Assembly: GCA_031180825.1 (NCBI GenBank)
Contig: JAPSLM010000002.1
Location: forward strand, 62,001-126,000
Direction: 5' to 3'
DNA length: 64,000 nt
DNA from: Paenibacillus sp.
GTDB taxonomy: Bacteria; Bacillota; Bacilli; Paenibacillales; NBRC-103111
Position 1 is the stretch's first letter; each line of letters opens with the position of its first letter. The notes under the pieces are model-generated. The model was not told where the DNA came from. It ran no database searches and was given only the letters and a program-made list of their open reading frames with translations. Of the stretch, positions 8,249-16,682 are shown piece after piece. Position numbers and translations under genes: made by a program.

Positions 8249-9622
8249 TTGAAAACAAACACATCCTCCGTAAGCAAAAAGAAGCTTCTATCGGCTTTGC
8301 TTATTTCGTGCCTTGGGATCACTACGGCCGCAGGCGGAGCCCAGGCCGCAGCAGCGTCAAAAGTAACGTATGCGATGTTTGATGATTTTAACTATACAAG
8401 CTCCAGTGATCCTCTTCTTAGCGAACACCAGTGGTCTGTTAAAACAGGCGTATCCGCTCCGGGCCCCGTAGGCGCTTCATGGTCTGCCGATAACATTACA
8501 TTTGTTACCGATCCTGAAAACACAGGTAACAAGCTGTTGAGGTTAACTTCCAGCACGGACGGTACTCCGGAAGGGTCAAGTCAGGCGGAAATATTGACCC
8601 CGATGAAATATTTTGAAGGGACGTATGCAGCAAGAGTAAAATTCTCGGACACGCCCGTTTCCGGAGTCGATGGCGATGGGGTAGCACAAACGTTTTTTAC
8701 GATTTCCAATTTAAGGTACGACCATGATCCTACTTACAGCGAGCTGGACTTTGAGTACCTGGTCAACGGAGGATGGGGCGTATCCGGTCCGACATTGTGG
8801 AGTACTTCGTGGCACACATACAGCAATAACCCATGGAGCAAGGATAATGTTTATAATTATAGTAATCAAAGTTACAATGGGTGGCATACGCTGGTCCTGG
8901 TTGTAAAAGGCGGACAAGTAAAATATTTTGCAGACGGGGCCTTGCTTGCGGAACATTCAGGAAAATATTTTCCAAGAGCTAATATGGCGATAGACTTTAA
9001 TCAGTGGTTTTTGCCTGAAGCTTTAATATCCACGGACGGCACAAGAAGCTATCAATTGGAAGTCGATTGGGTATATCACGCCCAAAATACAGAGCTTACA
9101 CCGGCACAGGTAGAAGCCGAAGTACAGAACTATCGATCACAATCCGTTACGCATACGGATAACGTGACCGCCGGAGAGATAGATACACAGGCCCCGACAG
9201 CACCGGCGAATCTTGTGTCGACCGGTAAATCCGGCAATTCCGTCTCGCTTGCCTGGCATGCATCCAGCGACAATGTTGGAGTAACCGGCTATGATGTGTA
9301 TCAGAATGGAAATAAAGTTCTCAGTGTTGGCGGTACGACTCTTTCCGCAACGGTGACCGGTCTGTCGCCAAATACATCGTACACTTTTATGGTCAAAGCG
9401 AAAGATGCCGCAGGCAACGAATCCCCATACAGCAATGCCGTTAGTGTAACAACGAACGAAACTTCACCTGTGTCCAACTGGGAGCCTTACCATTCTTACG
9501 CTGTGAATGATTTGTTGATTTACAAAGGTAAAACATATAAATGTATTATTGCCCATACGTCACAAGTGAATTGGATCCCTTCGGCGGTTCCGGCTTTGTG
9601 GCAGCTTCAGCCCGGAAGTTGA
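8249..9622 (+). CDS. Secreted GH16-like glycoside hydrolase with FN3 and CBM5/12 domains
   Basis: 457 residues with a signal peptide of about 35 residues (KKKLL, hydrophobic core, then AQAAAA). The catalytic jelly-roll carries ELDFE near residue 168, the GH16 active-site pattern (nucleophile and acid/base Glu). A fibronectin III domain (about 318-405) and a carbohydrate-binding module of the CBM5/12 type with YAVNDLLIYKGKTYKC (about 411-457) follow. It should cut a beta-glucan or related polysaccharide outside the cell; the exact substrate cannot be read. Start TTG 8249 is preferred because AAAGGTGAT (8234-8242) is ideally placed; GTG 8231 would overlap the ribosome site. Confidence 0.8.
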   Translation: MKTNTSSVSKKKLLSALLISCLGITTAAGGAQAAAASKVTYAMFDDFNYTSSSDPLLSEHQWSVKTGVSAPGPVGASWSADNITFVTDPENTGNKLLRLTSSTDGTPEGSSQAEILTPMKYFEGTYAARVKFSDTPVSGVDGDGVAQTFFTISNLRYDHDPTYSELDFEYLVNGGWGVSGPTLWSTSWHTYSNNPWSKDNVYNYSNQSYNGWHTLVLVVKGGQVKYFADGALLAEHSGKYFPRANMAIDFNQWFLPEALISTDGTRSYQLEVDWVYHAQNTELTPAQVEAEVQNYRSQSVTHTDNVTAGEIDTQAPTAPANLVSTGKSGNSVSLAWHASSDNVGVTGYDVYQNGNKVLSVGGTTLSATVTGLSPNTSYTFMVKAKDAAGNESPYSNAVSVTTNETSPVSNWEPYHSYAVNDLLIYKGKTYKCIIAHTSQVNWIPSAVPALWQLQPGS

Positions 9623-9667
9623 GGCAGGGCAAGAAGCGCAATAAGTGAACCCCTATGAAAAATAGGA

Positions 9668-9714
9668 AATCGGCTCTTTCGCAAATGATGCGATAAACAG
9701 AGCCGATTTTTTAT
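9668..9714 (+). terminator. Rho-independent terminator after GH16
   Basis: A 10-bp perfect stem (AATCGGCTCT at 9668-9677 with 9699-9708) is followed by a T-run. Confidence 0.85.
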
Positions 9715-9816
9715 TGATTTGTACCGGTAAAGAAGAGATTGCAGAGGTGCGTCTTCGCCCGAATTGTTCTCCTCCTTCTTTTCATTTAAACTGTTTAGGA
9801 AAGGAAGTGTATTGGA

Positions 9817-10500
9817 ATGGATATGAGCATTTTTATTGTGGAAGACGATACCTCCATCTTCGATACGCTAAAGGAAAGATTGGAGCAATGGTCTTTTCGT
9901 GTCGCGGGACCCGATCATTTTCATGATATCATGGGGCCTTTTTTGAAGGAGCAGCCTCAGCTTGTCATCCTGGACGTTCAACTCCCCAAGTATGACGGCT
10001 TTCACTGGTGCCGGGAAATTCGAGCGGTATCGAAGGTGCCGATTCTTTTTATCTCTTCCCGGGATCACCCGCTGGATATGGTCATGGCCATGAACATGGG
10101 GGCGGATGACTATATCCGGAAGCCGTTCAACATGGATGTGCTGCTGGCCAAAATCCAGGCCGTCCTCCGTCGCACGTACGCTTATGGAGAAGAAACGTCC
10201 GATATTATCGAATGGAACGGCGCGCTGATCGATATAAAACGCGGTGCGGTCCGCATGGATGGCCAAGAGGTCGAATTAACGAAGAACGAATTTTTCATTC
10301 TCGCCGTCCTCGTTAAGGCGAAGAACGAGATTGTCACACGCCATGACCTCATCCGAAAGCTGTGGGAAGACGAGCAGTTCGTAAACGATCATACCTTGAC
10401 TGCGAATATCACACGGTTGCGCCAGAAGCTGGCCATCCTCCAACTGGAAGAAGCCATCGTAACGAAAAAAGGATTGGGCTACATGGCCGTTACTTTATAA
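9817..10500 (+). CDS. OmpR-family response regulator, Bce/Yxd type
   Basis: 227 residues. The receiver domain has FIVEDD, the phospho-acceptor Asp in ILDVQLPK near 53, and RKPF; a winged-helix DNA-binding domain occupies about 130-225 and ends in TKKGLGYMAV. It is followed 23 bp later by a short-sensing kinase of the BceS class, so together they form an antimicrobial-peptide sensing pair that normally controls an adjacent BceAB-type transporter. Here that transporter lies 4.3 kb away at 15897, with a palindrome upstream that suits this regulator. The start follows AAAGGAAGTG. Confidence 0.85.
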   Translation: MDMSIFIVEDDTSIFDTLKERLEQWSFRVAGPDHFHDIMGPFLKEQPQLVILDVQLPKYDGFHWCREIRAVSKVPILFISSRDHPLDMVMAMNMGADDYIRKPFNMDVLLAKIQAVLRRTYAYGEETSDIIEWNGALIDIKRGAVRMDGQEVELTKNEFFILAVLVKAKNEIVTRHDLIRKLWEDEQFVNDHTLTANITRLRQKLAILQLEEAIVTKKGLGYMAVTL

Positions 10501-10523
10501 GGGAAGGGAGGGACACGAGAGGG

Positions 10524-11558
10524 GTGTTTATACGCTACGTCGGCAGTATGAAAAGCTGGATTCTACTGTTTATGATGCTGCTCGGATTTACAGACCTGCT
10601 CATTTCGCTGGATAAAGGAATCAATGTTCAAGCAAGCTCCATTGTGTATTTGAACGCCTTGTTTGTGCTTTCTTTTATAGGCTTCTTCCTTTGGCGTTAT
10701 CGACAAGAGACGAAATATGCGGCGGCGCTTGCCGCACTCGCCGAAGACATGGATGAGGATTGGATCGAAACATTGCCGATTCCCGAAAATGTACGGGATG
10801 AGGCGACGAGCGAAGCCTTGCGCGCGGCGGACCTCTTTTTCAGACGAAAGCTGTCGGAATGCAAAAGGGAGCATCTCATCGAAAATGACTACACCGCCTC
10901 CTGGGTGCACGAAGCCAAAGCGCCCCTCACCGCCATGAAGCTGACTATCGATGCCCATCGCAGCGATCCGGTCATACGCAAAATCGAAGCGGAATGGCTG
11001 CGGATCTATTTGCTGATCGATCGGCAGCTGTACATTACGCGTCTGCCTTCCCTGGAATCGGATTATGTTTTGGAAGCGGCGGCCATTCAGCGCCTTGCCG
11101 CGAAAGAAGTCCGCGACTTGGCCTCGTGGTGCGTCGAGAAGAACATCGCGGTCGAATTCGAAGGGGAGGATACGGAGGTCGTCACGGACAGCAAGTGGTG
11201 CCGGTTCCTGATCCGGCAGCTATTGACCAACGCCGTGAAATACAGTCCGGACGGCGGAACGATCGTGATTGCGACTGAAATCATGAAGTCCGGTCATGTC
11301 GTGCTCGCCATTCAGGATGAGGGGCCCGGAATTCCGGCGCACGATTTGCCGCGCATTTTCGACAAAGGCTTCACAGGCGGAAACGGAAGACTGCAAAATG
11401 CGGCGACCGGACTTGGATTGTATCTTGCGCAGAGCGTTGCCGCCAAAATCGGCATCACCTTGGAGGCGCAATCCGAGCCGGTCAAAGGAACCGTGATGCG
11501 TATGATTTTCACGGCGAAAAACGATTTCGAATCCGTCCGAACCGGATTGCTGCCGTAA
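10524..11558 (+). CDS. Sensor histidine kinase, BceS/YxdK type (intramembrane-sensing)
   Basis: 344 residues with two close membrane helices (about 8-30 and 37-58) and almost no extracellular loop, the architecture of kinases that detect peptides only through a partner BceAB transporter. The phospho-acceptor His is in WVHEAKAPL near 128; the ATP domain has QLLTNAVKYSPDGG and DEGPGI. GTG 10524 is chosen because GGGAAGGGAGGG precedes it and the N-terminus then resembles BceS proteins; a longer frame begins inside the regulator gene without support. No transporter follows directly; an AT-rich insert does. Confidence 0.85.
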   Translation: MFIRYVGSMKSWILLFMMLLGFTDLLISLDKGINVQASSIVYLNALFVLSFIGFFLWRYRQETKYAAALAALAEDMDEDWIETLPIPENVRDEATSEALRAADLFFRRKLSECKREHLIENDYTASWVHEAKAPLTAMKLTIDAHRSDPVIRKIEAEWLRIYLLIDRQLYITRLPSLESDYVLEAAAIQRLAAKEVRDLASWCVEKNIAVEFEGEDTEVVTDSKWCRFLIRQLLTNAVKYSPDGGTIVIATEIMKSGHVVLAIQDEGPGIPAHDLPRIFDKGFTGGNGRLQNAATGLGLYLAQSVAAKIGITLEAQSEPVKGTVMRMIFTAKNDFESVRTGLLP

Positions 11559-11631
11559 TAGGTTCTTTCCGCGGGGCATCTGCCTTTCCAATGTTTTTTA
11601 ATTTGTAGGAGATAAGGATGGTGTTGAAAAT

Positions 11632-12276
11632 ATGTCAGTTGAAATTATGTTTAAAGATGTTGAAAATGAATCTATTGTACCTCGACTTGGCGGATACAGC
11701 TTCTTGCCTGAAAATATGGATTGGCCATTAAATCCAAATGGAGACAAATTAACCCTTGTATTATGCTTGCCAACGGATTTTCTTAATAAGACTTTAAATT
11801 TAAACTTGCCTAAAGAACATGCACTATCCGTTTTTACAACGTACAAAAAAGATGATTACTTTTTAGATTTAATTACTTTTCATGGCGATAAAGAAGAGTT
11901 AAAAAACATTAAAAAAGGATATACAAGAGTTTTATTACACGAAGTAGGTGATATTCGAAATGAATCAGATTTCCTAATACCGGCACAAGAGTTCATTTTG
12001 GGGGATGAATTGAATTTAGATTTAGAAGAAGTAGATGAAGAAGATTTGGATGAGATCGAGATTTACTGTGGTTCGTTGATTGGCAGTAAACCATCTCTGT
12101 TACAAATAGAAAATTTGGGTCTGGATGATTATCAATTTTGCCTGCAAATTTATGGCGGTGATTTTCCTGAAGGATTTCATGATATATTTAGCCTTAGTGA
12201 CTCGATCGGATATTTGTTTTTAAATAAAAATTTTGATCAGAATGATGCAGGAGTTTTTTTTACACAATGTACTTAG
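11632..12276 (+). CDS. DUF1963 (YwqG-like) protein
   Basis: 214 residues, acidic, soluble, with no signal peptide. The pattern of RLGGYSFLPENMDWP near the start and a final block with YGGDFPEGFHDIFSLSDSIGYL fits the DUF1963/YwqG family, of unknown biochemical role, often found in sporadic accessory loci and linked in some reports to toxin-immunity contexts. Codon use is strikingly AT-rich compared with the kinase gene before it, suggesting acquisition. Ribosome site is modest (AAGGATG, spacing about 11). A strong terminator follows at 12316. Confidence 0.7.
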   Translation: MSVEIMFKDVENESIVPRLGGYSFLPENMDWPLNPNGDKLTLVLCLPTDFLNKTLNLNLPKEHALSVFTTYKKDDYFLDLITFHGDKEELKNIKKGYTRVLLHEVGDIRNESDFLIPAQEFILGDELNLDLEEVDEEDLDEIEIYCGSLIGSKPSLLQIENLGLDDYQFCLQIYGGDFPEGFHDIFSLSDSIGYLFLNKNFDQNDAGVFFTQCT

Positions 12277-12315
12277 AAAGATGACTTTTAATCTAGGCTA
12301 GTTAATAAGCTCCCG

Positions 12316-12367
12316 AAACATATGTAAAGTAGACGTCATGAGCTCTTGCTTTACATATGTTTTTTTG
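12316..12367 (+). terminator. Rho-independent terminator after the DUF1963 gene
   Basis: A perfect 14-bp stem (AAACATATGTAAAG at 12316-12329 with 12349-12362) runs into a T-tract. Confidence 0.85.
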
Positions 12368-12545
12368 TTAGAAATGGAATGTTTTTCGTAATCAATGATA
12401 TTCCAAGTTACAATTATTTAATGTGCAAACGATCGCCAACTCAGTAGAGTGTAGAGTGCTACTTAAATTAAGTGAGGAAAACGATTAAGTTTCCCTTATT
12501 TATCCAAAATCTGGTTCGGCGAAGCGGGAGGTTTGCTTCCAAAAG

Positions 12546-12575
12546 GCACGGAGTTGTTCTTCCGTGTCTTTTTTT
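12546..12575. terminator. Hairpin between the DUF1963 and transposase genes
   Basis: GCACGGA (12546-12552) pairs with TCCGTGT (12561-12567), allowing one G-T pair. T-rich flanks are present on both strands, so it can end the transposase transcript arriving from the right as well as read-through from the left. The rest of 12368-12610 shows no gene. Confidence 0.55.
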
Positions 12576-12610
12576 GTTTTTGGGTGTTCGGAAATTATAG
12601 TGGAAAAGGC

Positions 12611-13975
12611 TTATAATTCGCCCTTCTCCAATTTTTCAATCAAGGTGGAAATGTCGATACCACGAAGCTGTTCGCCGCGCTCACGAACCACACCGACAGT
12701 AGGCATATTCTCGAACATCGGGAAGTTGTCATCTCGGAGTTCGTAGTCATCCATACGCTTTTGATATTTAGGCTTATGATCCTTTACAAGCCCCTCTGTA
12801 AAGAGAATTTTAGCTCGCAGGGCCTTGAATGAATAGCCCCTACCCAAACGGTTAATGACACGGATAAGGCTGTTCAGAGACTCCGTATAAGCGTTAGTAA
12901 TGCGGTGGTCGAAGTAAGCGAATATCTCTTCGTCCCAATTCATCATGGCCTTTGTAAGAGGCTCAAAAGCGGATTGGAGTTCCTTCGGTATTTGGGCTTT
13001 CCAATCGTTATATTTGATGAATGCCTTTTGTCTTGAATCGCAATCCCAAATATCGAAGAATGATTCCTTCAAGTTATACGCAATACCGAGAGTGGGGTGA
13101 TTCTTCGTCCATAGGTCAATCGTTATTTTATCCATCTCTGTGAGCTCTTTATGGCGTTTCAGAAGGATAAACCGGTCGTGCATGAGCCCACGCCGTTCCG
13201 TTGGTGATAAACCCTCTCTAAGCTGTTTGCGAATGGTTTCTAACGCTTGGTTCGCCATACGGACAACGTGAAACTTATCGACGATGATAGTAGCTTTTGG
13301 CAATACAGCCTTAACAGCGTCTTTATACGGTTTCCACATATCCATCGTGAAATACTGTATTCGCCCTTTGTCCGGAAGTCGTGAGAGATATCCAACAACT
13401 GTTTCCTTATTGCGATTGGGAAGAATGTCCAGCAATGTTCGTTCTTCAATGTTGGTTAATACGCAACGAGGCTTGATTATATGAATTTCATCTATGCCAA
13501 GCCAATTAGGTGCCACAAACCGAAATGTTTCTTCGAGGTGGTTAATGTAATCGCGAAAGATATTGCGGATCGTCTTTTCGTTAAGCCCAACGTCTTCTGA
13601 AATACTGACGAATGTACGTTTAAGGCTTTGCTTCTCTACGTAGGACAACAATCGCTTAGTACAGTTCCGCTTTGCGTCAATGGTGTGGTCCAAGCGTTCC
13701 CAAAAGGTTTGAGAGCATTCACGACAACGATACCTCTGACGCTTTATGAGAAGCGCTACACGCTTACCGTGAATAGGTAAGTCCATACAAACATGTTCCC
13801 TGTTACCGTGCTTGTAGAGGTTCGCTTTGCATCCACAATGAGGGCAAGCTAAAGGTGGAGAGTTCGTCACTACTTGTATTAGAAAATCATTTTCATTCTC
13901 ACTAATACTTAGGATGTTGAATTTTGGAAGATTTGGAATATCCATTTTAATTTCTTGTATGCATTTATGATGCAT
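12611..13975 (-). CDS. ISL3-family transposase
   Basis: 454 residues from the first ATG, or 444 from the in-frame MDIPNLPKF. The N-terminal zinc finger (CPHCG, then CRECSQTFW), helix-turn-helix, and DDE catalytic residues in GIDEIHI, IIVDKFHVV and NAYTESLNSLIR are all present, so it looks full length and potentially active. The first ATG overlaps the stop codon of the upstream MFS gene on the same strand, so the insertion lies right at the end of that gene. No terminal inverted repeats or target duplication could be recognised, so element borders are unresolved. Confidence 0.88.
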   Translation of the reverse strand: MHHKCIQEIKMDIPNLPKFNILSISENENDFLIQVVTNSPPLACPHCGCKANLYKHGNREHVCMDLPIHGKRVALLIKRQRYRCRECSQTFWERLDHTIDAKRNCTKRLLSYVEKQSLKRTFVSISEDVGLNEKTIRNIFRDYINHLEETFRFVAPNWLGIDEIHIIKPRCVLTNIEERTLLDILPNRNKETVVGYLSRLPDKGRIQYFTMDMWKPYKDAVKAVLPKATIIVDKFHVVRMANQALETIRKQLREGLSPTERRGLMHDRFILLKRHKELTEMDKITIDLWTKNHPTLGIAYNLKESFFDIWDCDSRQKAFIKYNDWKAQIPKELQSAFEPLTKAMMNWDEEIFAYFDHRITNAYTESLNSLIRVINRLGRGYSFKALRAKILFTEGLVKDHKPKYQKRMDDYELRDDNFPMFENMPTVGVVRERGEQLRGIDISTLIEKLEKGEL

Positions 13976-15155
13976 GATCCTTTTTTGTTTTAGCGTGATT
14001 AGTCAAAATACCACTTGCTATAAAAGAGAACAACGAACCGGCAAAACATATAGCCGCAAATATGCCTACGGCGGAAAAACCGTTAAATGTCGCATAAATC
14101 AAGCCGGCGAACCAAGAGCCGAGTGTTGTCGCAGCGTACATGATCGAATTGGCCAAGCTAGAGATCGTGCCACGAATTGTCGGATTTAATGAATTCAGCA
14201 TTCCCATTATGAGCGGAAAGACGATGCCCATGTTTGCGAATATGAAAAAGTATACCCCTTCGAAAGACGCAACCGATGGCAGGTGAGGCAAAGCAATAAA
14301 ACATGCAATAGAGACGAGAATGCCCACAACCATCGTGTTGAAACGATTCAACATTTTGATCACATAAGCACCGCTAAAGCTTCCCACTATATTCCCTAGG
14401 CCAAGAAAAAACATTACGTACCCCACTTGATCAACCGAAAGGTGAAAGCGGTCCGTCATCCATTTTCCAATGAAAGAAAAGGCAGCAAAAAATCCGCATT
14501 GAAATAAGAAATGAGCCAGGAAAGATCTTCTCGCGATTCGGCTTGTCAATAGCGGGACGTATCTTTTAAATATCGGAAGCTTGGTTCTTTGGTCTTGATT
14601 CGGTTTCATTTCGGGCAAAGCATAGGGGATGAATATCGCCACCAACAACGAGCACGCACCGATTGTAAAAAAAGGATAAGACCAATGGGTTAAAGCAAGC
14701 AGGCCTCCAATCGGTATGCCGAACGCTTGGGAAGCGGCTAAGCCTGCCATTACGATTCCTGATACTTTGGCGGTCTTTGCCGAAGGGAACAAAGCAGGAA
14801 TAGAGGCCCAGACTTGCGGCGCTGTGAATGCTGCGCTGACTCCGGCTAAAAAACGGAATAAAAACATCGTCCAAAATCCTGTCGCAAAGCCGCATAAAAT
14901 GGTTGAAACCGAGAAGCAAACCATGCCGGAAAACATTACTTTTTTGCGATCCCATCCATCGGAAAGCGGTCCGGCTATCAGAGCAAATATGGCATATCCC
15001 AACGCATATGCCCCGACCATCCAACCGGCATATTCGGTCGGGATATGAAACAATTTCTGAAGAGTAGGGATGAGTGGAGAAATCAAAAATGTATCCGTAC
15101 CGATAACAAACATGATGAGAAAAAATAAAGCTGTTAACTTAATCATGTGATTCAT
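13965..15155 (-). CDS. MFS transporter (12 TM, DHA1 drug-efflux type)
   Basis: 396 residues with about 12 membrane helices. The motif between helices 2 and 3, GPLSDGWDRKKVM near residue 65, is the MFS signature. It belongs with proton-driven exporters of the AraJ/YdhP sort; substrate unknown. It follows an ArsR-type regulator by 69 bp on the same strand, so it is probably derepressed by that regulator's ligand. AGGAGA precedes the start. The C-terminus has only a short tail after helix 12 and its stop overlaps the transposase start. Base composition is AT-richer than the flanking Bce genes. Confidence 0.82.
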   Translation of the reverse strand: MNHMIKLTALFFLIMFVIGTDTFLISPLIPTLQKLFHIPTEYAGWMVGAYALGYAIFALIAGPLSDGWDRKKVMFSGMVCFSVSTILCGFATGFWTMFLFRFLAGVSAAFTAPQVWASIPALFPSAKTAKVSGIVMAGLAASQAFGIPIGGLLALTHWSYPFFTIGACSLLVAIFIPYALPEMKPNQDQRTKLPIFKRYVPLLTSRIARRSFLAHFLFQCGFFAAFSFIGKWMTDRFHLSVDQVGYVMFFLGLGNIVGSFSGAYVIKMLNRFNTMVVGILVSIACFIALPHLPSVASFEGVYFFIFANMGIVFPLIMGMLNSLNPTIRGTISSLANSIMYAATTLGSWFAGLIYATFNGFSAVGIFAAICFAGSLFSFIASGILTNHAKTKKDHAS

Positions 15156-15224
15156 CTTCTCCTATCGATCGTAGTTTCATTATTCAATAACTTTTGAACT
15201 AATGAAGAAAAAAAGAATTTCTTT

Positions 15225-15515
15225 CTACAACGTATCAAGAAATCCCGGCAAGTAAGATTCAAAGGTCTCCATGTCGATACTCGTATACTTCGTTTGAGCT
15301 TCTTTTCGTACCTTAATCAATTTCGCCTCCCTTAAAGTACGCAAATGATACGAAGTATTCGACTTCGAAGTATTGCAAATGTCCCCAACTTCTCCGCAAT
15401 TCATCTCCTTCTTATTGGCGTATAGAACTCGTATGATTTCCAATCTTGTTTCATCAGCTAATGCTTGAAACATTTTGACCCTGTGCTCATTATTCAATGG
15501 TTTTTGAGTAGTCAT
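15225..15515 (-). CDS. ArsR-family transcriptional repressor
   Basis: 96 residues forming a single winged helix-turn-helix domain: MFQALADETRLEIIRVLY, then CNTSKSNTSYHLRTLREAKLI as the recognition region. The one or two Cys seen (in NCGEVGDICNTS) do not form the classic ArsR metal box ELCVCDL, so a metal ligand is not assured. It lies upstream of the MFS gene on the same strand and is probably its repressor. The ribosome site before the ATG is weak. Confidence 0.85.
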   Translation of the reverse strand: MTTQKPLNNEHRVKMFQALADETRLEIIRVLYANKKEMNCGEVGDICNTSKSNTSYHLRTLREAKLIKVRKEAQTKYTSIDMETFESYLPGFLDTL

Positions 15516-15794
15516 AAAACCATTGTACTAAGATATTGCTACAAATCAAGTCTTTAGCAAAATACCACCATATTCTCCGATTTATAAGTGAGATGTTTTG
15601 AGTTTGTCTCCACTAAAAAATCCGAATACCCTTGTTTTTAAAGCAACCTCTAGCTCTAACTTCTTCTGAGAGAGCTTACTTTGTTCTTTTTAAATGTGCT
15701 CGTTCTGGGGTTTGAACTGCTGAATGTCGATAGGTTTCTCACTATAGAGTTGAAACAAGGACTAGCTGCCTTGTGGAGCTTTTGGCGCCGAACA
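15516..15794. other. AT-rich intergenic, no gene recognised
   Basis: No open frame of note. The stretch TTTGTCTCCACTAAAAAATCCG near 15604-15625 looks like a remnant of an insertion-sequence end, but no partner repeat was found. This marks the right border of the AT-rich insert between the kinase and the ABC genes. Confidence 0.35.
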
Positions 15795-15808
15795 TGACAA
15801 AATTGTCA
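15795..15808 (+). promoter_or_regulatory. Candidate BceR-type operator
   Basis: TGACAAAATTGTCA is a perfect 14-bp palindrome about 30 bp upstream of a -35 element, the usual position for activation by Bce-type response regulators, whose sites are often TGACA-N4-TGTCA. It precedes the transporter genes expected to be controlled by the regulator at 9817. Confidence 0.6.
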
Positions 15809-15839
15809 CGTTGCCTTTTCCGTTTATCATCTAAAACGT

Positions 15840-15868
15840 GCGACAAAGCTTGAGGGACGCCTTACAAT
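15840..15868 (+). promoter_or_regulatory. Promoter of the Bce-type ABC operon
   Basis: GCGACA (15840-15845) and TACAAT (15863-15868) are separated by 17 bp. The weak -35 fits an activator-dependent promoter. Confidence 0.5.
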
Positions 15869-15896
15869 TAGGCTAAAGCAATCGTGGAGGTCAAGT

Positions 15897-16682
15897 ATGA
15901 ATCCAATCTATTCGCAAAAAACAATGCTGCACGCCCACAATGTCCGCAAATCATACGGAACGAAGGGAAGCGCGCAGCAAGTGCTAAAAGGCATCGAGCT
16001 TCGTGTCACCGAGAGTGAATTTGTCGGTATCATGGGTCCGTCCGGATCGGGAAAGACGACCCTGCTGAACGTTCTGGCCACCATCGACCGCCCGACAGAA
16101 GGGACGATTCTTATCGAAGACGCGGACATTTCCAAAATGAAGGATGCCGAGCTGTCCGCTTTCCGCCGGAACAAGCTGGGGTTCATCTTCCAGGACTACA
16201 ATCTGCTTGATACGTTGACGGTGAAGGAAAATATTCTCCTTCCCATATCGCTTGGCAAAATGAAAAAGAAGGAAGCGGAAGAGGAGTTCAGCGCCGTTGC
16301 CAATATTCTCGGCATCCAGGATCTGGCGGATAAATACCCGCATGAAATATCGGGCGGCCAGAAACAGCGGACTTCCGCCTGCCGCGCTCTCATTCACCGG
16401 CCGGCCATCTTGTTTGCCGATGAACCGACGGGCGCCCTTGACTCCAAATCCGCTTCCTCGCTGTTGGGAACCATGGAAGCTCTCAATCAAAAACGCAGCG
16501 TCACCATTGTGATGGTCACCCATGATCCTGTGGCCTCCAGTTATTGCAGCCGTGTTGTCTTTTTGAAGGATGGGACGATTTACTCCGAATTATACCGCGG
16601 CGACAAAACGCGGCAGGCCTTTTTCAAAGACATCATGGACGTACAGGCTGTTCTCGGGGGTGACACGGTTGACGTTATTTGA
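15897..16682 (+). CDS. ABC transporter ATP-binding protein, BceA/YxdL type
   Basis: 261 residues with Walker [10 protein letters not shown] (near 44), Q-loop FQDYNLL, signature ISGGQKQR, Walker [13 protein letters not shown] and switch His in VTHD. It belongs to the MacB-like family and powers the BceB-type permease for resistance to, and sensing of, peptide antibiotics. GGAGGT lies 7 bp before the ATG. Its end overlaps the permease start by 14 bp, showing translational coupling. Confidence 0.92.
   Translation: MNPIYSQKTMLHAHNVRKSYGTKGSAQQVLKGIELRVTESEFVGIMGPSGSGKTTLLNVLATIDRPTEGTILIEDADISKMKDAELSAFRRNKLGFIFQDYNLLDTLTVKENILLPISLGKMKKKEAEEEFSAVANILGIQDLADKYPHEISGGQKQRTSACRALIHRPAILFADEPTGALDSKSASSLLGTMEALNQKRSVTIVMVTHDPVASSYCSRVVFLKDGTIYSELYRGDKTRQAFFKDIMDVQAVLGGDTVDVI

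Noticed and set aside
12369..14000. Terminal inverted repeats of the ISL3 element
   Set aside because: Candidate matches (AAAAGG at both sides) are short and one lies within a few bases of the coding end, so no border is claimed.
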